A stretch of DNA of 20,356 bases, from positions 1-20,356 of IMG/VR virus record IMGVR_UViG_3300023219_000109, one strand, 5' to 3'. Shown piece after piece: positions 7,923 through 15,870 of this stretch; position 1 is the stretch's first letter; each line of letters opens with the position of its first letter. Both the position numbers and the translations under genes were made by a program. Source of the DNA: a virus. The notes under the pieces are model-generated. The model searched no databases and had not been told where the DNA came from. It worked only from the letters and a program-made list of their open reading frames with translations.

Positions 7923-8954
7923 TTACGAGTAAGTGAGTCTTCCATTACGACGGGGCTGGTTAGTGTACATGTTCAGGAAGGAGAGAATGTGAGCAATACG
8001 AGTCGTTTGAAGTGGGATGGGTTTGAAGTCCGTCATGTCGAACCAAACCATGGGGTCAAACTTAACTCTGATGAAATCGGTGTTGAGCATCACGACCTCA
8101 TTCACTGTCTGGTCCTTGCTCCATGTGAGAGGCTTGCCCTTGAAACGCAAGGCCTCAAAGCCAAGGTTCGTAAGCATTGCTGTTTCGTCTTGGATGATCT
8201 GGATCTTGTCTTGGGCAAAGTCCTCGTAGATTTCGAAGATTGCTTGGGTTACAAGAATAATGTTCGGTGGGCTCTGATTTCCATGAATCGTGTTATAAAG
8301 ACCTTTGAGATCATCTAAGAGGTCCGTCGCAATACTTGCTAGCGTACCTGCTCTGTAAATTCCACCCCACCAGGGGTTAGTACCAGCCGGATCTGGAATG
8401 GTGTTCCCGTTAGCATCCGCAATATAAGCACTCGGTCGATTAATTCGACCATAAGTTCCACTCGTCTTATTTGCGTCTGGTGGGATGAGGTCATTGATTC
8501 CTTGGAATGTTCGTCCGGTTTCAACGGACTTGAATGCACTCCAAATGTTTGCCTCAAACTTTTGCTCCATACCATCAAGAGCACCCTCAAGTCTTAGACC
8601 TACATAGTCCTTGATCTTTGTTGGACCAGCATTCTTTTGGTCATCAAAGGTGTCTCGCTGGACATGGGTTGCAATAGCTTTCCAATCCCAGATAGCCATG
8701 GTTTCAAGCTGCGGTTCACCCTGTGGGAGCAAATCTCCCTTAGCGATGTCTACAGCGTCTTGTTCGCCGTGGCGAATGGTCTCAGTGATGAACTCACCAC
8801 CGACTTGGGGACTGAGGCTTCCAGCATTGTTTAAGATTGCCCAGACCACTGTAGCATTCAAGACGTTGTCAATAGCTTCTGTCTTGATATCAAACCAAGT
8901 GGTCATGAACTTGTCATCAATCAGTCTTGTCAGGGTTGGCAGATTATCAGCCAT
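7923..8954 (-). CDS. Major capsid protein (HK97 fold expected)
   Basis: The 343-residue length and position right after a scaffold-like gene are what a podovirus major coat protein shows. The N-terminus is helical (LPTLTRLIDDKFMTTWFDIK, 5-24). GGEFITETIRHGEQDAVDIA (52-71) would fit the extended loop and first strands. IWDWKAIATHVQRDTFDDQK (88-107), with the spine helix GALDGMEQKFEANIWSAFKS (124-143), follows the usual coat order. The C-terminal beta sandwich includes PNIILVTQAIFEIYEDFAQD and LRFKGKPLTWS. No cross-linking motif is evident. The ATG has AGGAG 11 bases upstream, a rather long spacing. The gap to the scaffold gene is only 14 bases. The call rests on order, size and helix pattern. 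Confidence 0.85.
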   Translation of the reverse strand: MADNLPTLTRLIDDKFMTTWFDIKTEAIDNVLNATVVWAILNNAGSLSPQVGGEFITETIRHGEQDAVDIAKGDLLPQGEPQLETMAIWDWKAIATHVQRDTFDDQKNAGPTKIKDYVGLRLEGALDGMEQKFEANIWSAFKSVETGRTFQGINDLIPPDANKTSGTYGRINRPSAYIADANGNTIPDPAGTNPWWGGIYRAGTLASIATDLLDDLKGLYNTIHGNQSPPNIILVTQAIFEIYEDFAQDKIQIIQDETAMLTNLGFEALRFKGKPLTWSKDQTVNEVVMLNTDFIRVKFDPMVWFDMTDFKPIPLQTTRIAHILSFLNMYTNQPRRNGRLTYS

Positions 8955-8968
8955 CGGTTAGTTAACTC

Positions 8969-9631
8969 CTAATATCCAAGGTCACTGAAGTCTTGTCCGT
9001 CGAGTGCTTCTTTGAGCATAGCACTACGACCCTTTCGACCAGGTGGACGCTTGACAGGTTTGGTTGTGGGGTTACGCCTCGCAGCAGTGTTGGAGGCTGG
9101 CTTTTCAGTAAAGGTTACTGGATTAGCCAAATCCAGACCTCCCTTACGGCTCTTGGCGATGATGTAAAGTTCAGGGATTTTGAGGTTAGGAAGCTCCTTC
9201 GAGAGTTGAACCATCTCGGTCTTAAACTCATCAAAGTCTGAGAACTTCTCACGAGCCTTTGTAACTTCGGCTAGGATTTCTTTCTGAGCTCCTTCAACAG
9301 CATGACCTTCAACAGCCTCTAGGCGTTCTGTAATTGGTCCTATTTGGTCCTCTAGAAGTTTCGCAAGGTGACCTATAATGCCACGGTTAGGGTCATCTTC
9401 AGGAAGATCCTTAACAAGATCTTTCGCCTTCTCCTCAACTGTAGGCTTGGGTTCTGGTTCTACAGTTTCAACTGTGACCTTCTTTCCTGCCTGTTTGGCT
9501 TCAAGTACAGCCATCACATCGGGATCACTTAGAAGGTTTGTCAGGTCGCTGTTCTGTTCAAGTTTCTCAACTCGTTCATCAAGCTCGTGCTCAATGATCT
9601 CTTCTTCAATAACTTCAACTGGATCACTCAT
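8969..9631 (-). CDS. Capsid assembly scaffold protein
   Basis: The 220-residue protein is highly charged and largely helical, as scaffolds are. The first 90 residues are very acidic (EVIEEEIIEHELDERVEKLE, 5-24), with a Pro/Glu linker EPEPKPTVEEKAKD. A central coiled coil follows (LAKLLEDQIGPITERLEAVE, about 89-108). The C-terminus turns strongly basic (RRNPTTKPVKRPPGRKGR, about 185-202) and ends in a short helix and acidic tail. A basic helical C-terminus is the usual coat-binding end in podovirus scaffolds such as P22 and T7. It directly precedes the capsid gene, which is the conserved order. The ATG overlaps the previous stop (ATGA). No protease gene is present, so the scaffold is likely released intact. 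Confidence 0.82.
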   Translation of the reverse strand: MSDPVEVIEEEIIEHELDERVEKLEQNSDLTNLLSDPDVMAVLEAKQAGKKVTVETVEPEPKPTVEEKAKDLVKDLPEDDPNRGIIGHLAKLLEDQIGPITERLEAVEGHAVEGAQKEILAEVTKAREKFSDFDEFKTEMVQLSKELPNLKIPELYIIAKSRKGGLDLANPVTFTEKPASNTAARRNPTTKPVKRPPGRKGRSAMLKEALDGQDFSDLGY

Positions 9632-9957
9632 GGTGTCTCTGGAGCTTTCTCTGTCTCAGTCTTAGTCTTAGTGACTTCATCGACAGCCTTTGAGGGTTGG
9701 TTTTGTTTTGCACGTTCGTTTTCTAAAGCATCAGTTTCTTGAATAGCGTTCCTCAGCTCATCACGTTTTTCTTTATCCTCTCTAAGTTGTTCTGTGATCT
9801 TTCTTTGTTTCCTACGTCGTCTACAATCATCAAACTCAATATCAATAACCCGATGGATCAACCGCTTGTCCTTGAGTGTAAGCATCTCATCATTTATGCG
9901 ACACCTCCAAGTCCCTGTGGCGTCTCCAATTTGAATTCTTGGGGCATTTGTTCCCAT
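9628..9957 (-). CDS. Small charged protein between portal and scaffold genes
   Basis: Not recognised as a named family. The 109-residue product has a small N-terminal part containing GDATGTWRCRINDEMLTLKD (12-31). This is followed by a very basic stretch (DDCRRRRKQRKITEQLRED, about 43-61) and a Lys/Glu-rich helix with a low-complexity Thr/Glu/Lys end. The basic helix could bind DNA, RNA or the acidic scaffold. The ATG has GGAGAC 5 bases upstream, and the stop overlaps the scaffold start (ATGA), so the two are probably co-translated and may act together in head assembly. The role is inferred from neighbours only. Confidence 0.65.
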   Translation of the reverse strand: MGTNAPRIQIGDATGTWRCRINDEMLTLKDKRLIHRVIDIEFDDCRRRRKQRKITEQLREDKEKRDELRNAIQETDALENERAKQNQPSKAVDEVTKTKTETEKAPETP

Positions 9958-10018
9958 CGGTCGTCTCCTAGTTACTTAACGAGCTGGCGGGAAGGTTCGT
10001 GGTTTTAGGAATCGTTGT

Positions 10019-10282
10019 CTAAAGCAACGCTGCACTTGAGCACTGGTTCTCTTTACACCATTTTCTAAGGTCCTTTCTAGTCTTGAAGTGGGTTCCATTC
10101 TCAGATGCATGCTCAAGGAACACGCCGTCCTTCGGCCAGAAGTCGCTCTCTGTGTGGAACCGGGAGAAAACATTATCTACCTCCGCCCTGCAACAACTGC
10201 TGGGGGGGTGTGGCTTGTCCATTGCGTGGAGGACTTCCTCTACCTTGTTGCATTTGCGGCATCTGACGTCGTACATCGGCAT
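10019..10282 (-). CDS. FmdB-like zinc-ribbon protein
   Basis: The N-terminus MPMYDVRCRKCNKVEEVLHA matches the FmdB-type regulatory zinc-ribbon family, which opens MP-x-Y-x-Y-x-C-x-x-C followed by an EEVLH-like strand. The first metal pair is C8 and C11. The second pair is unusual: adjacent cysteines C30-C31 (PSSCCRAE) replace the normal C-x-x-C. Two later cysteines (KWCKENQC, residues 75 and 81) may contribute. The length is 87 residues. Such proteins are common beside phage portal genes, but their role is not established. The ATG has GAGGA 6 bases upstream. The gene overlaps the 3' end of the portal gene by 110 bases in another frame. The conserved start and ribosome site make the overlap credible. 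Confidence 0.75.
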   Translation of the reverse strand: MPMYDVRCRKCNKVEEVLHAMDKPHPPSSCCRAEVDNVFSRFHTESDFWPKDGVFLEHASENGTHFKTRKDLRKWCKENQCSSAALL

Positions 10283-11882
10283 CGAAAATCCTCGAGAATG
10301 CTGGGTCGTTTGTTTTGTTAAGGAGGTATTCTTGCAGGGCTGCTGGGTTCACTGAGGGGTCTTGGCTGAAGGTAGCATAGAGTTGTAAGGCTTCAAACCG
10401 CATTTGACGCTCGAAGGCTTCGTCAACGAGGTCAATTTGGTAAGTATACTTGCCATTGAGGTCACCGCCTCGGAACTGTTGCCATTTGGTTGCACCTTCC
10501 TCACCTACGACTTGGACGAACCTTGGGAAGGTCCAATGCTTGAAAACAATTCCGTTGATGACTTTCATAGTATCAACGTAGAGGTTACGCACTTGGAGCC
10601 CTCGACGAGACATTCTGAGTTGGGAACTTTGAGCTACGGTGGCTGCCTCAGTTGCAGTCTTTCGACCACTGGAGAACTCTCCGACTTGGTTTCTAGAAAA
10701 ACCAATCTGCTCACGAGCATTAGCTCGCAGAAGTTCTTCCTCTTGAACCAGGAAAAGATTCGGGGTAACCTGGAACGTTTTAACTGCTTTGTCTATGTCT
10801 CGGCCACCTGTGATTTCTAACACTGCACCAACTTCTGGGGAGGCAAGTTTCTGTAAGTTTCCTTCGTCAATTATGCCCTCATCAACGATGATCTTGAGAA
10901 CCGAGAGCCTGCGTTGCTTGGCTCGTTGAACTGCTGTGTCCGAGAGTTCGTTTTGAATGTGAAGAAGATAAAAAGCGTCTGGGGTTGTCCAAAAAGCTCT
11001 AGTTCTTGGGGTAAAGGCAAGTGAGGTATAAGGTAACCGGTTGTTAATCATCAGAGCGTTTATGTCATTTCTGATGAACTTGTCCTGGTCTGGAACGACT
11101 GCGAAGATTCTACCACTGCGTCGGTCCATGATTTCAAAGAACTCAACCCACTCCGGGCCTTCAGTTCTGTGACCCAGGTTAACTGTTATCGCAGTTCGGT
11201 AACTGTTGGTGAAATCTCGTATGGAGATGTTTGGTTTAAGGTTACGTGTGTTTGAGTACTTCGTATCTGCCTTGAGATCATCTATGTGGCGTACCAGCCG
11301 ATGCGCAATCCACGGAGTGTTATCGATGTCCATCACACCCCAAGGGAGGGTTATGTCCTGGGGTAGAACTGCTCGAACCCACGGCATTCCAGGGTTGATG
11401 GTTGAGTCAAACTCAAGTCTTCTAGTTCCCTGACGATTTAGTTGCGTGAGGGTCATTCCAAGTTGAAGATCTCCACCGACATCTAACGTTGGGTCATAAC
11501 CATACTCAGAGTCAAAACCGATTTTGAGAATCCCTCGCCCAAACAAATATGCGTGGAGACTTGCTGTATCAACAGCTTCAGCGACTTTGAGTTCCTCCAG
11601 GAGTGTGTTGTCTAGAGATTGCAAAATCGGAGCTCGATCCACAGAGCCCGGCGTTTGAGGTTTCACTCCAATTTTGGGACTTGGTGAGGTGACTTGAGCC
11701 AGCATGGCGTCACCCTGGGACAAGAATATATTCGGTCCATCGTTGAGCATAGACTGGTGGACGTTGTAGTAAATGGCTTCAAGCTCTCCCCAACGGTCTT
11801 CCAGGCCAAAGAGCCTTCGATACTCTAAGCCATCTCTAATGTGGTCAAGCCAGTCTTGTGGGGTTGGATTCTTGTGTGACAT
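10173..11882 (-). CDS. Portal protein
   Basis: The 569-residue protein follows the large terminase directly and has the size of podovirus portals. The N-terminal region has WLDHIRDGLEYRRLFGLEDR (11-30). Next comes the clip and wing region with LLEELKVAEAVDTASLHAYL and GRGILKIGFDSEYGYDPTLD (115-134), the usual 'G-x-G-x-x-K-x-G-x-D' element after a helix. The stem and crown helices follow: HIQNELSDTAVQRAKQRRLS (307-326) and SSGRKTATEAATVAQSSQLR (about 406-425), a 'T-A-T-E' helix typical of portals. The Pro/Gln/Gly-rich C-terminal 36 residues overlap the FmdB-like gene. Twelve copies would form the DNA channel and dock terminase. The ATG is 1 base after the terminase stop. Confidence 0.88.
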   Translation of the reverse strand: MSHKNPTPQDWLDHIRDGLEYRRLFGLEDRWGELEAIYYNVHQSMLNDGPNIFLSQGDAMLAQVTSPSPKIGVKPQTPGSVDRAPILQSLDNTLLEELKVAEAVDTASLHAYLFGRGILKIGFDSEYGYDPTLDVGGDLQLGMTLTQLNRQGTRRLEFDSTINPGMPWVRAVLPQDITLPWGVMDIDNTPWIAHRLVRHIDDLKADTKYSNTRNLKPNISIRDFTNSYRTAITVNLGHRTEGPEWVEFFEIMDRRSGRIFAVVPDQDKFIRNDINALMINNRLPYTSLAFTPRTRAFWTTPDAFYLLHIQNELSDTAVQRAKQRRLSVLKIIVDEGIIDEGNLQKLASPEVGAVLEITGGRDIDKAVKTFQVTPNLFLVQEEELLRANAREQIGFSRNQVGEFSSGRKTATEAATVAQSSQLRMSRRGLQVRNLYVDTMKVINGIVFKHWTFPRFVQVVGEEGATKWQQFRGGDLNGKYTYQIDLVDEAFERQMRFEALQLYATFSQDPSVNPAALQEYLLNKTNDPAFSRIFDADVRRQMPQMQQGRGSPPRNGQATPPQQLLQGGGR

Positions 11883-11883
11883 C

Positions 11884-13467
11884 TTAGTATCTTCCCACGT
11901 AGTCTAAGACTCCAGGAGTACACATGGGCTGGTAAACCGGGCTAAGTTCTCGTCTTGTAGATCCTCGACTGCGGAGGGAGGCGACGGCTCCATCAAGAGA
12001 CATTGCATCGTCTCGTGGGTCTTGCTTCTTGTAACCGGGTGGATTTCTTGTGATTGCCCAAAGTTGCTGCTGCATAGCGAGGGCATCAGGGAGGTCGTCG
12101 TGTTTGCCGAGTGGGAATTTAAGGAGTTCAGACTCCAGAGCTTTCATCCATCCACGAAGGTAAATTGAGCCAGCAGCAAAGATGGGCTGGAGTCCTGTGA
12201 TTGCATGAAGTTTGGCGTCCTTACCGCTACGAGTTAGTTGCTCAATAAGAAAGTACACCCCTTCCTGACGCATTAATTCCTTAAGGGTGTAGTCTAAAGA
12301 CTTCTGGAACGCCACCGCCTCATAACCTACTACATTGGGCTTGTACTTAATGACGTGATCTAAGACTGCACTTGCAAGGTCTCCAGGATTGCAACGCTCA
12401 CGGAAGTAATCAAGGATAAAAATGTTCCCAGTCATCAAGTCCTTACCAGTAGTCATTACGACGGAGTAATCTGTGTCTCCGGTTTTCGCAAGGGCGGGGT
12501 CTGTGGCTGGATCCACAGTAGTAAAGACTTGGAGAGTGTTTCGACAGGGCTCAATCTCATAGTAGTTGAACCAACTTTGCTTAAACATCATGTCTTCATC
12601 ACGAACTGGGGTGTTCATGTAAAGACAATTGAACATGTAGGGTCCTAGGGCATGTTCAAGTTGCTCTAAGGTATTGGATGGGAATCGCTCAGGGTAAGTA
12701 ATTTCACCGGTCGCTGCAGGCTTTCCAGTCTCTGGGTCTTCCCTACAGGCTCTAGTCATTACTCGGTAGTGGGGTTCGTTTTCTTTAATCCACTGGATGA
12801 GGTCTTGATCGTACCAGCGGGTTCCAACCACTAGGACTTTGCCCGACGAGGGGTCGTTGAGAAGTGGTAACACATTGGTCCTGTGCCAACCAATAGCCTT
12901 CTCAACGTCCCCATGCGTCGGGGCCAGAGAAGAATCCACACCTAGTTCATCAACATCCGGTGCCACAGTATCGTCTTCAATGATGACATCGTAGTGACGT
13001 GAGACTACTTTCACTCCGGTGCCTGCGGCCTCGAAAGTTGACTCCGGGTGCGGCTTCGAGCGATGAAGACAGAGGCTATCTGCTGTCCAGCGATCAGCTT
13101 TTTGCGGGAGGAGTTCCGGGAAAAGAGCTCGAAGGAGACCATTCTTTTCCCACTGTTCTCGAATGACTACTAGCTTTTTACAAGCGTTTGTTGCCGAGTT
13201 CTGAACAAGGAGAATCCTAATGTCTGGGTCCCGAATCGCAAGCCACATTGAGTAGCAGATTGAGCAAAGTGTGGTCTTGAGCCAACCACGTGGGAGGACA
13301 ATGAGCTTGCGGGTTGCGTCCTCATCCATGAGGTCATCACAAATTCTCTTGTGAATATGCGGCACGATCCAATCATACTGCAGCACACCCTTAGCAAAGA
13401 AGTAAAGGTCGTCCTTTGCCATTTGACGAAGGACGACGAGATCAAGGTTTTCTGGGCTTGCGACCAT
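11884..13467 (-). CDS. terL: Terminase large subunit (ATPase and nuclease)
   Basis: The 527-residue packaging motor has both expected domains. In the ATPase domain, VLPRGWLKTT (57-66) is the Walker A in the 'RG-x-L-K-T/S' variant found in many phage terminases. YDVIIEDDTV (159-168) is Walker B with the catalytic acid, and VVGTRWYDQDL (213-223) is the coupling motif. The RNase H-like nuclease domain shows FTTVDPATD (D319), VVGYEAVAFQ (E383) and GKHDDLPDALA (D457, D458, D461), which supply the metal-binding acids. It pumps genomic DNA through the portal and cuts the concatemer. It sits between the small subunit and the portal in the standard order. The gene starts 7 bases after the small-subunit stop with a weak ribosome site. 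Confidence 0.95.
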   Translation of the reverse strand: MVASPENLDLVVLRQMAKDDLYFFAKGVLQYDWIVPHIHKRICDDLMDEDATRKLIVLPRGWLKTTLCSICYSMWLAIRDPDIRILLVQNSATNACKKLVVIREQWEKNGLLRALFPELLPQKADRWTADSLCLHRSKPHPESTFEAAGTGVKVVSRHYDVIIEDDTVAPDVDELGVDSSLAPTHGDVEKAIGWHRTNVLPLLNDPSSGKVLVVGTRWYDQDLIQWIKENEPHYRVMTRACREDPETGKPAATGEITYPERFPSNTLEQLEHALGPYMFNCLYMNTPVRDEDMMFKQSWFNYYEIEPCRNTLQVFTTVDPATDPALAKTGDTDYSVVMTTGKDLMTGNIFILDYFRERCNPGDLASAVLDHVIKYKPNVVGYEAVAFQKSLDYTLKELMRQEGVYFLIEQLTRSGKDAKLHAITGLQPIFAAGSIYLRGWMKALESELLKFPLGKHDDLPDALAMQQQLWAITRNPPGYKKQDPRDDAMSLDGAVASLRSRGSTRRELSPVYQPMCTPGVLDYVGRY

Positions 13468-13474
13468 TTAGTTC

Positions 13475-14107
13475 TTAGGTGTTCCTGGTCCCATTCGGTG
13501 AGTCGGTTTCCCGGGGTCTGGAACTGAGGGAGTGGCTCTCGGGGGTTTCTTCAACATCGCGGTGTTCCCTTTCGGTGGGGTCGGCTGAGGTGCCGTTGGT
13601 TGCTGATTCATTGTACCTGCCATCTTGGGACTCCTTCATTGCTATGACCAGAAGGTTTGCTTGCTCGCCGTTGAGCTCAACATTTATGACTGGTCCAGAA
13701 TTGTTGGGACCGGCTTCTTTTGGGAAGACCCGATCGAGGATTGCGAGTGAGGCTTTCAGTTGAGTGTTTTCATTGTCTGAGTCCATGAGTGCCTCGACAG
13801 TGTTTGCTGCACACATCGATGCACCTTCGAGAATAGATCTAGCCTTTCCAAGAACCGCATTACGATCCAAGTCGAGAATCTCAGATTCCTGCGAACCCTC
13901 TCGCCGACGTCGCATCTCAGCTTGGGTTAAAGGAGCTCGAAGAACCAATCCAACGGTTTTAGGGTCTATGTCTAGTGTCATTGCAATGGTCTTGTTATCG
14001 TGACCTGCAAGAGCTAAGTCGATGATTTTATGGTGTCGAGGAAGGAGCCGTTGGCGATCTTGCCTAGTTCGAAAAGTGTCATCAGGGAGTTTTTTGAGTG
14101 TGCCCAT
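13475..14107 (-). CDS. terS: Terminase small subunit
   Basis: The 210-residue protein carries an N-terminal helix-turn-helix (HHKIIDLALAGHDNKTIAMT then DIDPKTVGLVLRAP, about 25-59), the DNA-recognition element of phage small terminases. A basic linker (EMRRRREGS) and a helical oligomerisation region follow (KARSILEGASMCAANTVEAL, about 88-107). LNGEQANLLVIAM comes next, then a disordered Ser/Glu/Arg-rich tail that probably contacts the large subunit. It would recognise the packaging start site. The gene lies immediately before the large terminase, the normal pairing. The ATG has AGGA 7 bases upstream and follows the preceding stop by 1 base. Motif and position agree well; the exact subfamily is not assigned. 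Confidence 0.85.
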   Translation of the reverse strand: MGTLKKLPDDTFRTRQDRQRLLPRHHKIIDLALAGHDNKTIAMTLDIDPKTVGLVLRAPLTQAEMRRRREGSQESEILDLDRNAVLGKARSILEGASMCAANTVEALMDSDNENTQLKASLAILDRVFPKEAGPNNSGPVINVELNGEQANLLVIAMKESQDGRYNESATNGTSADPTEREHRDVEETPESHSLSSRPRETDSPNGTRNT

Positions 14108-14108
14108 T

Positions 14109-14918
14109 CTAGATTCCTGAGGTTACATATGAGGCTGTGGCGGTTCCTGCAGAGACTTTAAAGATAATCTCGAAGATGTCTCGGGTTTCCTTTGCTCTGG
14201 GTGCAATATAAACCGGGATGCTCTGGCCAGCTTCAAGCTCAAAGAAGTCATCTACGATTCCTGGGACTTTAAACTGAACCGGCTGAGCAGAACCTGTGTC
14301 ACATTGTACTGTAAGTTCAATGACCTTTTTACCTAAGGCGAAGGCAACCCCGGTGGTGGAGGTGATTGCTAGGGCATTTTGAGCGTCTAACAACGTGTAA
14401 ACAATATCTAGGGTCATGGAACCGGACACTCGGAACACCTTGGCTCCAGAGTTCGTAGCTACAAGTATGACTCCAATTGCAGAGGTAAGTCTCTCGTAAT
14501 CTGGTCGTCGGAGAACCTCCTCAAGTGCATCTGCAAAATCGGGAGAGGCTACTGGAGAGGTTCCAATTCCAGTAGCTGACCAAGTTGTACTAGCAGTTGT
14601 GACACGGGGTACACGAGTGTCTGCTACGTCAGCAAGTGTTACCACGTCTGGAGAATCATCTACATCTTCACAGTGGATTTCAACTTCCGGGTCATCACTT
14701 GAGAGATCAACAGCTGAGAGAGTTAGGGTAGCTGAGGTCACATTTGCCCCACGTGGGATGTTGAGACCAGTGAATCTGAAGAGACCAGTGAATCTTAATC
14801 CTGCTGTAAGACTATCAGTAAGGATCACTATGTCTGGGTTTGCAGCAAAGAGTGTACCATCCAGGCGTTCATGAGCAGTCTCAGTTACAACTTGGGCAGA
14901 GAGGGTTGTTGTACTCAT
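14109..14918 (-). CDS. Beta-rich virion protein (DNRLRE-like domain), decoration or adhesin candidate
   Basis: The ATG at 14918 is chosen because it overlaps the previous stop (ATGA). The longer frame to 15014 would overlap the neighbour by 100 bases. The 269-residue product has an N-terminal domain with GLRFTGLFRFTGLNIPRG and NVTSATLTLSAVDLSSDDPE. This is the 'R-F-x-G-x-x-I-P-x-G-A-x-V-x-x-A-x-L' pattern of DNRLRE-like beta sandwiches used in secreted and phage surface proteins. The second domain (ALAITSTTGVAFALGKKVIE, then AQPVQFKVPGIVDDFFELEA) looks like a small beta barrel. It lies just before terminase with other beta-rich genes, so head decoration or host attachment is likely. An in-frame tandem repeat of six residues lies in the first domain. 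Confidence 0.68.
   Translation of the reverse strand: MSTTTLSAQVVTETAHERLDGTLFAANPDIVILTDSLTAGLRFTGLFRFTGLNIPRGANVTSATLTLSAVDLSSDDPEVEIHCEDVDDSPDVVTLADVADTRVPRVTTASTTWSATGIGTSPVASPDFADALEEVLRRPDYERLTSAIGVILVATNSGAKVFRVSGSMTLDIVYTLLDAQNALAITSTTGVAFALGKKVIELTVQCDTGSAQPVQFKVPGIVDDFFELEAGQSIPVYIAPRAKETRDIFEIIFKVSAGTATASYVTSGI
14763..14795. repeat. Short in-frame tandem repeat, 18-base period
   Basis: The 15-base string GAGACCAGTGAATCT occurs at 14763-14777 and again at 14781-14795, exactly 18 bases apart. On the coding strand this inserts six residues and gives RFTGL twice in the beta-rich virion protein. It looks like a recent slippage or duplication that kept the frame. Confidence 0.85.
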
Positions 14919-15136
14919 TTGAAAATTCCTTTTACTCGCCACGGAGGACGTCGGTATCTTACTAGTACACCTGAGACTGCTACAGGAGCGTCTGCTAGGA
15001 TCCCAGAATAGCAACCTAGGGCATGCTGACGATCGCCAGCATCTATTGTGCCGTCGGGGAAGGGGAAAGTTACGTCCATGAACTCGTTAAAGAAGTTCAG
15101 ACTTGAACCACGTTTACTAGCTGTGTCCAATGCCAT
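14915..15136 (-). CDS. Small conserved-type phage protein, 73 aa
   Basis: The 73-residue product opens MALDTASKRGSSLNF and then has PFPDGTIDAGDRQHALGCYS (26-45). The layout '(G/A)LDT-x-x-KR-x-S then PDG-x-I-x-x-x-DR-x-H-x-x-x-x-Y-x-G' is one often seen in short proteins encoded beside phage structural genes, and no function is established for them. It has no membrane segment. It is bound to its neighbours by TAATG at its start and ATGA at its stop, so it is probably co-translated with the two beta-rich proteins around it and may be a small assembly partner. Recognition comes from memory of the pattern and was not searched. Confidence 0.72.
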   Translation of the reverse strand: MALDTASKRGSSLNFFNEFMDVTFPFPDGTIDAGDRQHALGCYSGILADAPVAVSGVLVRYRRPPWRVKGIFK

Positions 15137-15870
15137 TACGGGCCTCCTAACATCTTACCCTTGTCATAGGTGACTGTATCATCAGAGACCGCAGATTTCT
15201 GGTCTATCGTAGTCCCATTGTCTGCAAAGAGCGTTCTCTGTGTTGCGGTATTCGTGCTACGATTTCTGAGGGCCTTGTAAATGAGGCCGACGGCCTCAGC
15301 AAGCGTGGGTGTTACTGTAGGAGTCACTTGTCCAGGTAGGGTTATTGTTTCATCCGACAATGGAACAGCAGTTAGTCCATCACCAGCTGTTCCAATTGTA
15401 GTCACCAATGCTGCAAGTGCTGTTGCTGTAGCAATGTCCTCAGCAGAACCAGCAACGAGGGTTACATCTACTTCTGGGACACCAGCAACAGAGGGAGTTG
15501 CTACCGCAGTTCCAAGCCACTTCGTAACATCTACCTCTTCAAAGCGATTCTCGATTGAGAAGTATCCAACTGTCTCACCTACGACTGACACTCCATCGAC
15601 TGTGCCAGTAGTAATAACGATATCGTAGTCTTTTCCTGCCTCATAACCACTAGCCGCAGCAAGGATTACTCGGACGTGGTTGAGGCCAGTCCTTGCGTCG
15701 AAGTCCACAGTAAGGGTGATCCCTGCTGTGATCTCCGTTGTACTGTTGGCCTCATACGCCGAAAGAACAGGAGTACCAGCAAGTGTAAAGGGTGCTCCTG
15801 TAGTGAACCTACGTGAGGTAAACTTAAAGTTAAGTGTTGATTCTAGCTTTCGGTTTCCTTTATCACTCAT
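15136..15870 (-). CDS. Beta-rich phage structural protein, fibre or decoration candidate
   Basis: The 244-residue protein has an N-terminal beta domain with GAPFTLAGTPVLSAYEANST (25-44), then TAGITLTVDFDARTGLNHVR (48-67), and SGYEAGKDYDIVITTGTVDG (74-93) followed by GYFSIENRF. This order (FTLAGTPV, T-x-DFD-x-x-TGL-x-HV, Y-x-x-G-x-DYD-V-x-T-x-GTVDG, FS-x-ENRF) is a recurring phage module near fibre and decoration genes. The middle is Ala/Val/Thr-rich, with possible repeat strands. The C-terminal part (LAEAVGLIYKALRNRSTNT, about 188-206) is a helix often placed before a final beta hairpin. It is probably exposed on the virion. The ATG overlaps the LamG gene stop (ATGA). The precise role is unknown. 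Confidence 0.68.
   Translation of the reverse strand: MSDKGNRKLESTLNFKFTSRRFTTGAPFTLAGTPVLSAYEANSTTEITAGITLTVDFDARTGLNHVRVILAAASGYEAGKDYDIVITTGTVDGVSVVGETVGYFSIENRFEEVDVTKWLGTAVATPSVAGVPEVDVTLVAGSAEDIATATALAALVTTIGTAGDGLTAVPLSDETITLPGQVTPTVTPTLAEAVGLIYKALRNRSTNTATQRTLFADNGTTIDQKSAVSDDTVTYDKGKMLGGP

Noticed and set aside
8611-8961. A 116-codon plus-strand frame opposite the capsid gene start
   Set aside because: Antisense shadow with Ser/Val-rich low-quality sequence.
9976-10173. A 65-codon minus frame overlapping the FmdB-like gene
   Set aside because: Arg/Ser-rich shadow; the FmdB-like frame has the conserved start, cysteines and ribosome site.
10404-10820. A 138-codon plus-strand frame inside the portal gene
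   Set aside because: It is wholly antisense to portal coding sequence and shows no protein-like pattern.
14919-15014. N-terminal extension of the DNRLRE-like gene
   Set aside because: It would overlap the 73-residue gene by 100 bases and is Ser/Arg-rich; the ATG at 14918 has the usual ATGA overlap.
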